Assembly (NCBI GenBank): GCA_002308875.1
Contig: DBWK01000117.1
Location: forward strand, 1 to 28,319
DNA from: Treponema sp. UBA1240
GTDB taxonomy: Bacteria; Spirochaetota; Spirochaetia; Treponematales; Treponemataceae
Reading direction: 5' to 3'
Length of the DNA: 28,319 nt
Position numbers and translations under genes: made by a program. This document shows positions 22,883-28,319 of the stretch, one piece after another. The notes beneath the pieces were generated by a model, which saw nothing but the letters and a program-made list of their open reading frames with translations, had not been told where the DNA came from and did not search any database. The stretch's first letter is position 1. Each line of letters begins with the position of its first letter.

Positions 22883-23650
22883 ATGACACTGAATGAATTT
22901 GATACATGGGCAGATTCCTTTTTGAAGCGAAAAGATTTTATGGCTGATATATCTATGAACGGTATACAGGTGCAAAACAGCAATCCAGACGGAAAACAGA
23001 TAAAAAAAGTAGCTTTCGCAGTTGACGCATGTTTTGAGACAATAGAAAAAGCCGCAGCCGAAAATGCGGACATTCTTTTTGTTCATCACGGTCTTTTTTG
23101 GGGTTCACCACTTTCTGTCACTGGGAATCATTATAAACGAATAAAAGCATTACTCGATGCTGATATGGCTCTCTATGCGAGCCATATTCCACTCGATGCT
23201 AATAAAGAATACGGAAATAATTACGGTCTGGCTAAAATGCTCGGATTGGAAAAACTGGAACCGTTCGGAGAATGGCGAGGCATGACAGTAGGTGTTAAAG
23301 GCGAGTTTGCCGAGCCTGCAACAGTGGAGAGCCTTGTAAAAAAGCTGGAAGAAGACGGCTCAAAATGCAACGCTGTGATTCCGTTCGGGCCAAAAGAACT
23401 GAAATCAGCAGTAATTATTTCCGGTGATGGGGAAAGTGATGCAGAAACAGCCGCGGATTCTGGGGCAGATGTATTTATTACCGGAGAAATCGGGCATGTT
23501 TGCTATCACATGGCAAAAGAAAATGGGCTTACCATTATTGCGGCAGGTCATTATAATACAGAAACGGTGGGAGTATCTCTCATCATGAAAAAATTAGCGT
23601 GTGAAACAGATATACAGACGGTATTTGTTCCTGCGCCTACTGGTTTATAA
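22883..23650 (+). CDS. Nif3/YqfO-like dinuclear metal centre protein
   Basis: 255 residues, a typical short form of the family without the inserted PII-like domain. Metal ligands expected for the family are present: His68-His69 (LFVHHGLFW), His101 and Asp105 (SHIPLDA), His223 and Glu227 (GHYNTE); also ITGEIGH at 199-205. Databases list it as GTP cyclohydrolase I type 2 homologue; a physiological role is not settled. The start lies 5 bp after the preceding stop with only a weak GGGAAG upstream, so coupling is likely. Followed by lspA after 12 bp. Confidence 0.95.
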   Translation: MTLNEFDTWADSFLKRKDFMADISMNGIQVQNSNPDGKQIKKVAFAVDACFETIEKAAAENADILFVHHGLFWGSPLSVTGNHYKRIKALLDADMALYASHIPLDANKEYGNNYGLAKMLGLEKLEPFGEWRGMTVGVKGEFAEPATVESLVKKLEEDGSKCNAVIPFGPKELKSAVIISGDGESDAETAADSGADVFITGEIGHVCYHMAKENGLTIIAAGHYNTETVGVSLIMKKLACETDIQTVFVPAPTGL

Positions 23651-23662
23651 ACGGGGTAAAAA

Positions 23663-24352
23663 GTGTCTGATAAAAAGATGAGCAAGATGGACGTAAAAAA
23701 TCAAGAAATTACAACGGAATCACTTAATGAGTCGATAGTTACAGAAGATCCGAAAAAAACTAATGAAAGTTTCAAAAAAAAATTGATCCCTGTGTTTTTT
23801 GGAATAGGGGTTTTTCTTTTTGACCAAATTACAAAATGGCTTGTTATAACATATATTCCTTTGTACACTATAAGATTACGTTTTTTCGGAGACTTTTTGC
23901 AAATTATCCATGTACGTAATTTAGGTGCGGCTTTCAGTATAGGCGGTTCTTTACCGCAGACATTGCGTTCTATTCTTTTAGCAGCAATTCCTGTTGTTAT
24001 CCTTATTATTGTCATGGTCGTGTATTTCCGTAACAATAGTTTTACATGGGTTCAGAGATGGTTCATTTGCGGTGTTGCAGGAGGTGGATTCGGCAATTTA
24101 TTTGACAGAATCTTCAGAGAAGATGGAGTCGTCGATTTTATTGATGTGAAATTCTTCGGACTTTTCGGCTTCGAACGTTTTCCAACTTTCAATATGGCGG
24201 ATTCTTTCATAATGGTATGTGGTATTCTGCTTATGATATCTTTTTTCACTCAAGTGAGAAAAGAAAGAAAAGCAAATAAAAACGAGAAACCAGCAGAAGA
24301 GAATAAAGAGAATAAAACAGCGCAAAAAAAAGCAAAACCGTATCGCGATTAA
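23663..24352 (+). CDS. lspA: Signal peptidase II (prolipoprotein signal peptidase)
   Basis: 229 residues from a GTG at 23663, with GGGG 8 nt upstream; an ATG at 23678 is an alternative. It removes signal peptides from lipid-modified prolipoproteins in the inner membrane. Conserved motifs are all seen: DQITKW (54-59), RNLGAAFS (85-92), GGGFGNLFDR (140-149), VVDFIDV with catalytic Asp158, and FNMADS with catalytic Asp180. Four membrane segments. Compared with typical LspA of about 160 residues it has a hydrophilic N-terminal extension of about 40 and a Lys/Glu-rich C-terminal tail of about 30, both predicted cytoplasmic. Third gene of the operon begun at 21801. Confidence 0.97.
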   Translation: MSDKKMSKMDVKNQEITTESLNESIVTEDPKKTNESFKKKLIPVFFGIGVFLFDQITKWLVITYIPLYTIRLRFFGDFLQIIHVRNLGAAFSIGGSLPQTLRSILLAAIPVVILIIVMVVYFRNNSFTWVQRWFICGVAGGGFGNLFDRIFREDGVVDFIDVKFFGLFGFERFPTFNMADSFIMVCGILLMISFFTQVRKERKANKNEKPAEENKENKTAQKKAKPYRD

Positions 24353-24393
24353 TCAACAACTAAGATGATATTACGCCCTCGGTAAAAAAATAT

Positions 24394-24451
24394 GGCAACC
24401 TCTAAATATCATGAAAGTGAGTTTTAGAGATGCCTCAAATACAGATATTTG
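24394..24451. other. Inverted repeats upstream of small membrane-protein gene
   Basis: CTCTAAA (24400-24406) pairs with TTTAGAG (24423-24429), extended by GGCA (24394-24397) and TGCC (24431-24434). A perfect CAAATA-N4-TATTTG follows (24436-24451). They lie between lspA and the small gene and lack a T-run. Terminator, operator or dispersed repeat are all possible. Confidence 0.4.
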
Positions 24452-24472
24452 AATTTATATAGGAGAAATCAA

Positions 24473-24748
24473 ATGACAAATAAACAAAATACAATTGTAT
24501 TTATCATTGTTGGAACAATAGTAAGCGTTCTTCTGACACTTTTGATTGGTATTACGCTCATTTTGCTTTCGTTTTTAATTTTCAAAAACAACCCAGACGC
24601 ATTTACAGTAGCTTTCGGTATATCATTAATAGCGTCGCTGTTCCTTTCCATGCTAACGTATCAAAAACTTGTAAATTGGGTAATAGTAAAATTTAATTTG
24701 GCTGATAAACTCGACCCTCTTTTCGTGAAAAAACAGAAAAAACACTAG
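24473..24748 (+). CDS. Small two-helix membrane protein
   Basis: 91 residues from ATG 24473, with AGGAGA 6 nt upstream; an in-frame start 24 bases earlier has no such site. Two hydrophobic segments (about 8-37 and 44-64) and a basic tail (VKKQKKH). The sequence FNLADKLDPLFVKKQ looks like that of a small treponeme protein sometimes annotated as leader peptide processing enzyme, an annotation I recall but do not consider supported. Function unknown. Convergent with the 561-residue gene, with a terminator for the latter in between. Confidence 0.7.
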   Translation: MTNKQNTIVFIIVGTIVSVLLTLLIGITLILLSFLIFKNNPDAFTVAFGISLIASLFLSMLTYQKLVNWVIVKFNLADKLDPLFVKKQKKH

Positions 24749-24797
24749 GCATAAAAACAAGCTCACCGTTCGTAAGCTTTGCATAAAACACTCGCGC

Positions 24798-24829
24798 AAA
24801 AAAAAGCCGCTCGTATTATACAAGCGGCT
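24798..24829 (-). terminator. Intrinsic terminator for the minus-strand hflX region
   Basis: On the minus strand AGCCGCTTGTA pairs with TACGAGCGGCT over 11 bp with one G-U pair and a TAA loop, followed by eight T's (24805-24798). A second weaker AAGCT/AGCTT stem with a short T-run lies at about 24758-24780. Confidence 0.85.
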
Positions 24830-24895
24830 GTAAAAACCATTTTATTCACTGATCAATGCCCCAATGTTAAGCATCGAATTAAAACACGGCACGGA

Positions 24896-26581
24896 TCAAT
24901 AGCCATCGGACATCGATCTGTTTATATCACGCTGACACAGTTCCTGGTACACAAGGCTACGTGTCTTAAGCTTATCTTTAAGCTCCTGCGGGAACGGCAT
25001 AAATCTCCAGAAAATTCCACGAACTTCCTTATCCAGTTTTTGGACACCCTCGCTTTCCTTCGTCATCCAAAGAACATAGTCGTTTATAAAAAATTCTTTA
25101 AGATCACCTTTCAGTTTCTGCGAATCTATCCACTGGTAGTATTGTCCTGTAAGACCTTCTTCCATCCAGTAATACGAAGCCTTTTCTTTTGCAACTTGCC
25201 AACGAAGATCCGCAACGGCAGTCAGCACTGCAATCTGTAGGCTTTTTGGATACATCGGAACAACAATACGGCCACGGCTTGTTACGCGATTGTAGCGGTC
25301 AAATGGTTCCCAACAGAATCCGGTATCTCCATAAGTTGGAACAAGAATAACATAAGGAACAATGCGGTTCAGCATGTTTTTATGGACACGGCAGAATGCA
25401 CCCGGATCGATAGATTCAATCCAAGCCATCATGTCTATTACATTTTCGCGGAAACCGGTCTGGCGCGGAATACAATGGAAAAACTCTTTGGTAAAAACAG
25501 GGAAATGATTTCCTTGTCGTCCTACCGTCATTTTTGACATCTGGCGCACAGTATCAATTTCAGTATTTACATCAGCACTGCTTACTTCCGCAGCATCTGG
25601 GTTTGCTGCTAATTTCTGCTTAAGGTTGTCGCCAATTTCTCTGGCTTCTTTATATTCTGCAAGGTTTGAATGCAAATCTTTGTCTATTTTCAGAAGCTGA
25701 CGAAGCCTTTCATTAATCTCGGTAACCAATTTTTTTTGAGATTCTGAATATGGCGAAGTATGCGGCTCAAGTCCTGGAATTACATGATGCTCACACAAGC
25801 TGTTCAGACGCGCTTTGATATCGGTTTCTATCATCGTACGCTCTGATTCTTTGGCAGTAAGCAAGTTTTCCGATGTCTGGAGCTTACCCATATTCTTGCT
25901 CTGAAGTTGTATCAACCGCTGTGCTTCTTCTGAACCAGTACCAGTTTTTTTCTGAGGACGTGCTTCATCAGTTGCAGAAAGCGTAAGCCGTCCTGTTCCA
26001 AGCAAATCGAACCATTCATCAAGGTAGTAAATCGGTTCATCATAAGTATTTTCAACAAAAGCAGATGAAAAAAGATCTTTTTGCTCAGGTGTAAACAAAG
26101 TTGGCAGAACAACGGCGTATCTCATCAGCATCCGTTTTGCAAGAGGAATCGTGTGATCAGCCATTTTGGGAGCCAAAGAGCGCACAAATTCCCAATAAAT
26201 ATTAACCATCTGCTGACGATATACTGTTCTATCCTTTGGATCTGTACAAGTAAGATACTTCGAAAGAAGATTGTGGAGTTTTTGAGAAGATTCTTTTTCT
26301 CCAGAAAGGGCAAGCTTGTAATATTGCGGATCCGAGAAAACTGCATTCTTATGATCCGAGAAAAAATTTTCAATTGGTTTGAACTGTTTTCTGCTTAAAT
26401 CGACTTTAAGCGGTTGTTTATCATCAGATTGTTCAGGCGGTGCCTCTAGAGCTGGTTCAGATTGATCCATCTGCTCTATTATTGGAGGAACACTATTATC
26501 TTGGGGTGAAAAATCTGTGCCTGAAGCAGCAGCGGCATCCGCAAGAAGTTTTGCAATTGCTGGGTCTAATTCATTATCCAT
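24896..26581 (-). CDS. Conserved-looking protein of unknown function, 561 residues
   Basis: I do not recognise the family. No signal peptide and no membrane segment, so probably cytoplasmic. Residues 1-60 are acidic, Pro/Ser/Gln-rich and likely disordered. Residues about 60-210 are mostly helical (IYWEFVRSLAPKMADHTIPLAKRMLMRYA). Residues about 215-335 have heptad-like charge patterns (MIETDIKARLNSLCEHH; KKLVTEINERLRQLLKIDKDL), suggesting a coiled coil. The C-terminal part is aromatic-rich (GFCWEPFDRYNRVTSRGRIVVPMYP; ASYYWMEEGLTGQYYQWIDSQ) and looks like a folded domain. It lies 32 bp after hflX on the same strand, with an extended -10-like TGCTAAACT 7 nt before its ATG and no Shine-Dalgarno. 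Followed by a strong terminator. Confidence 0.8.
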   Translation of the reverse strand: MDNELDPAIAKLLADAAAASGTDFSPQDNSVPPIIEQMDQSEPALEAPPEQSDDKQPLKVDLSRKQFKPIENFFSDHKNAVFSDPQYYKLALSGEKESSQKLHNLLSKYLTCTDPKDRTVYRQQMVNIYWEFVRSLAPKMADHTIPLAKRMLMRYAVVLPTLFTPEQKDLFSSAFVENTYDEPIYYLDEWFDLLGTGRLTLSATDEARPQKKTGTGSEEAQRLIQLQSKNMGKLQTSENLLTAKESERTMIETDIKARLNSLCEHHVIPGLEPHTSPYSESQKKLVTEINERLRQLLKIDKDLHSNLAEYKEAREIGDNLKQKLAANPDAAEVSSADVNTEIDTVRQMSKMTVGRQGNHFPVFTKEFFHCIPRQTGFRENVIDMMAWIESIDPGAFCRVHKNMLNRIVPYVILVPTYGDTGFCWEPFDRYNRVTSRGRIVVPMYPKSLQIAVLTAVADLRWQVAKEKASYYWMEEGLTGQYYQWIDSQKLKGDLKEFFINDYVLWMTKESEGVQKLDKEVRGIFWRFMPFPQELKDKLKTRSLVYQELCQRDINRSMSDGY

Positions 26582-26588
26582 ATTCGAT

Positions 26589-26597
26589 AGTTTAGCA
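26589..26597 (-). promoter_or_regulatory. Extended -10-like box seven bases before the 561-residue gene
   Basis: Minus-strand TGCTAAACT (26597-26589) fits TGn plus a 4-of-6 -10. A 7-nt gap leads to the ATG at 26581. It lies in the 32-bp gap after hflX, so this gene could have its own leaderless transcript besides read-through. Confidence 0.4.
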
Positions 26598-26613
26598 TCA
26601 GAACACTATATTT

Positions 26614-28215
26614 TCAAGCATTATCACTCATAAGATAGGGAGCAAGAATATTTTTCTCGCGAATATTTGTACGTGTCGTTATCTTTACAAAATCAGTCTC
26701 CCACTTCTCGCTGATTAATTGCCCACTTTTACGGACTTCCTCCACGATATATGATTTTTCGAGCGGAATTGAGTAATGTTCTTCACTACCAAGTAGTTTT
26801 TCAGAAATAACCGATTTAAGTTCCTGAAATCCGATTTTTGCTTTCACACTGATAGAAAGAGAATCGGGGAAGATTTTGTTTAACCGATTAAGTATTGTAT
26901 TTCCTGACATTTTAGGTGCAACATCAGGATTATCGAGCCCCGGATATGTAAAAACTGAACCATCGAAACTGGAGCCTGTAAGCAAATCTGTTTTATTCAG
27001 AAGAATTACAGAAGGAACAGCATTGGCATTGATTTCGGCGAGAACTTTCATTACGGTTTTGTATTGATTTTCGATATTTGGATCCGAAGCATCTAACACA
27101 ATAAGCAGAAGATCGGCAAGTGCAGCTTCTTCTAGTGTTGATTTGAAAGCATCTACAAGATTGTGTGGCAACCCATCGATAAAACCAACCGTGTCCGTAA
27201 GCAAGACAGCCGAGCCGTTGCCTAGAGGAAGTCTTCTTGTTGTGGGATCAAGCGTAGCGAAAAGTTTGTTTTCAACAAGAACATCCGCTCCCGTAAGGGC
27301 GTTCAGCAAACTGGATTTTCCCGCATTTGTGTAGCCGACTATAGCGCATGTCGGCAACGGAATTTTATCGCGTCTTTTTCGGTTTGTTTTACGGTCTTTT
27401 TGAACTTTTTCAAGTTCCTTTTTTATGCGGTACATTTTTTCCTGCACAGCACGCCTGTCAAGTTCCAGTTTTGTCTCACCTGCTCCTTTTGCGCCGTAGC
27501 TTCCGCCACGCTGCCGCGCCATGTCACCGTAAGTGTGCGCAAGCCTCGGAAGCGAATACGCTAGTTTGGCAAGCTCCACTTGAAGCACAGCTTCTTTTGT
27601 CCTAGCCCGCTGTGCAAAAATGCGGAGTATTACTTCGTGCCTGTCGAAAACTGGAACGGACGCGAGTTTTTCCCAGTTCCGCTGGTGTGTCGGGGAGATT
27701 TCAAAGTCAAAGATGATGCAATCCGCCTGTGCTTCCGAGGCTTGCGCAGTAATATTTTCTGCTACGCCTGTACCAATACCGTACCGAGGGTGCGGCTTTA
27801 TGTTCGTCAGAATGTGCTCGCCGGCTATCTCTAAGCCGAGCGTGTCCACAAGCCCACGAAGCTCGGCGAGAGCGTGCGAAAATTGCGGAGTTGCAGATGT
27901 TGACGCGAGTGTGTCACTCGCGAGCGCAGTACTCCGCACAAGCGAGGCGAGCCCCGCGTTTGGCGACCCGCCCGGGGAAGTCGCCGTTACTGCGTCACCA
28001 CCCGCGGACGTTCCCCCAGCGAGTGCAGAACTCGCCCATTGGCTGCGCGACTCTGCTTTCCCCACAAGGAATGCGCGAATACGCTTGTTTTCTTCCGCCT
28101 GTAAATCAATCGGTGACTTGCGGTTCGAATTGCGGGAGCCGCCATTTTCTAAACGGTCGCCGCCATCCGCACTAAGATGCGAGCCGTCCTCGCCTTCATA
28201 AAAACTTTGCGACAT
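26614..28215 (-). CDS. hflX: Ribosome-associated GTPase HflX with low-complexity insertion
   Basis: 533 residues; typical HflX is about 380-430. It binds and splits stalled ribosomes. Seen: the HflX domain (GIGTGVAENITAQASEAQADCIIFD, then RTKEAVLQVELAKLAY and GAGETKLELDRR), and a TrmE-Era-type G domain with GYTNAGKSS (294-302), DTVG (341-344) and NKTD (407-410). The extra length comes from a charged, Gly/Ser-rich N-terminus (1-40) and an Ala/Ser/Gly/Thr insertion (about 53-116, DNA about 27868-28057) between AFLVG and ELRGLVDTLGLE. The GC-rich insertion DNA contains two GCGAGT-N5-ACTCGC inverted repeats. An upstream ATG at 28233 is possible, but 28215 overlaps the preceding stop as TGATG and has AGAGGA before it, so coupling to glpK is favoured. 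Confidence 0.94.
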   Translation of the reverse strand: MSQSFYEGEDGSHLSADGGDRLENGGSRNSNRKSPIDLQAEENKRIRAFLVGKAESRSQWASSALAGGTSAGGDAVTATSPGGSPNAGLASLVRSTALASDTLASTSATPQFSHALAELRGLVDTLGLEIAGEHILTNIKPHPRYGIGTGVAENITAQASEAQADCIIFDFEISPTHQRNWEKLASVPVFDRHEVILRIFAQRARTKEAVLQVELAKLAYSLPRLAHTYGDMARQRGGSYGAKGAGETKLELDRRAVQEKMYRIKKELEKVQKDRKTNRKRRDKIPLPTCAIVGYTNAGKSSLLNALTGADVLVENKLFATLDPTTRRLPLGNGSAVLLTDTVGFIDGLPHNLVDAFKSTLEEAALADLLLIVLDASDPNIENQYKTVMKVLAEINANAVPSVILLNKTDLLTGSSFDGSVFTYPGLDNPDVAPKMSGNTILNRLNKIFPDSLSISVKAKIGFQELKSVISEKLLGSEEHYSIPLEKSYIVEEVRKSGQLISEKWETDFVKITTRTNIREKNILAPYLMSDNA

Positions 28216-28319
28216 CAATCCTCTTCCGCCCATTCGCGCGAACGCTCAACAGCTTTCTTCCATCCGGCGTAAAGCTTATTGCGTGTGTCCGCGTCCATTT
28301 CCGGCGTAAAAACTCTGTC
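28215..28319 (-). CDS. glpK: Glycerol kinase, C-terminal end only
   Basis: 34 codons and a stop are visible; the rest lies beyond the right edge. The sequence ends in LYAGWKKAVERSREWAEED, which matches the conserved GlpK C-terminus (E. coli ends YAGWKKAVKRAMAWEEHDE). GlpK phosphorylates glycerol to sn-glycerol 3-phosphate. The TGA overlaps the hflX ATG by one base (TGATG), so the two genes form one transcript and are probably coupled. Xylulokinase or another FGGY kinase is less likely, because YAGWKKAV is specific to GlpK in my experience. Confidence 0.8.
   Translation of the reverse strand, partial: DRVFTPEMDADTRNKLYAGWKKAVERSREWAEED

Noticed and set aside
24805..24829. The hairpin as a plus-strand terminator for the small membrane gene
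   Set aside because: The T-run is only on the minus strand; the plus-strand side is followed by GTAAAAACC.

Overview
The window looks like a chromosomal segment of a host-associated spirochaete, most likely a gut or oral Treponema. The reasons are a secreted BspA-type leucine-rich-repeat protein, a DUF4349 lipoprotein, LolA-like and barrel-type envelope proteins, intracellular GH2 and GH95 glycosidases, and several Treponema-looking proteins of unknown function. Genus assignment is inference; there is no rRNA here to confirm it. No tRNA, rRNA, CRISPR, insertion sequence or prophage was seen.

Layout. (1) 1-6764, sugar utilisation: a partial beta-galactosidase (minus strand), a 450-bp intergenic region with a candidate small RNA and a direct repeat, a TPR-like exported protein overlapping an F5/8-type sugar-binding-like protein (plus), then a GH95 alpha-fucosidase (minus) whose stop codon lies inside a structured intergenic repeat. 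(2) 6901-9920: a DUF456 membrane protein and a dGTPase (minus), divergent from a membrane-anchored MerR regulator and a YbjQ-family protein (plus) behind a classic 19-bp-spacer MerR promoter. (3) 9921-16466: a 420-bp control region with two tandem promoters, each overlapped by a GTGTAT/ATACAC inverted repeat, followed by five genes: LolD/MacB-type ATPase, two FtsX-type permeases, a LolA-like periplasmic protein and an outer-membrane barrel with six SDDD repeats. This looks like a complete inner-membrane, periplasm, outer-membrane route for a lipid or lipoprotein. (4) 16467-20500: a 1194-residue LRR_5 protein with an embedded HExxHxxGxxH metalloprotease motif, flanked by GC-rich hairpin elements. 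(5) 20632-24748: DUF4349 lipoprotein; an operon of a membrane protein with an alpha/beta-hydrolase-like domain, a Nif3 family protein and signal peptidase II; a small membrane protein. (6) 24798-28319 (minus): end of glycerol kinase, HflX, a 561-residue protein of unknown function, and an intrinsic terminator.

Three cross-cutting patterns stand out. First, seven genes that begin transcription units have a -10-like box ending 6-8 nt before the ATG and no Shine-Dalgarno sequence, which predicts leaderless mRNAs. Genes inside operons, and a few first genes, have ordinary Shine-Dalgarno sites. Second, several conserved cytoplasmic enzymes (LacZ, GH95, dGTPase, HflX) carry Ala/Ser/Gly/Thr-rich low-complexity insertions at places where the families normally have none, some of them GC-rich and containing inverted repeats. 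Third, one permease of the ABC operon and the barrel encoded at the end of the same operon share an acidic D-D-[L/M]-F motif in their periplasmic parts, which may mark docking sites for a common partner.
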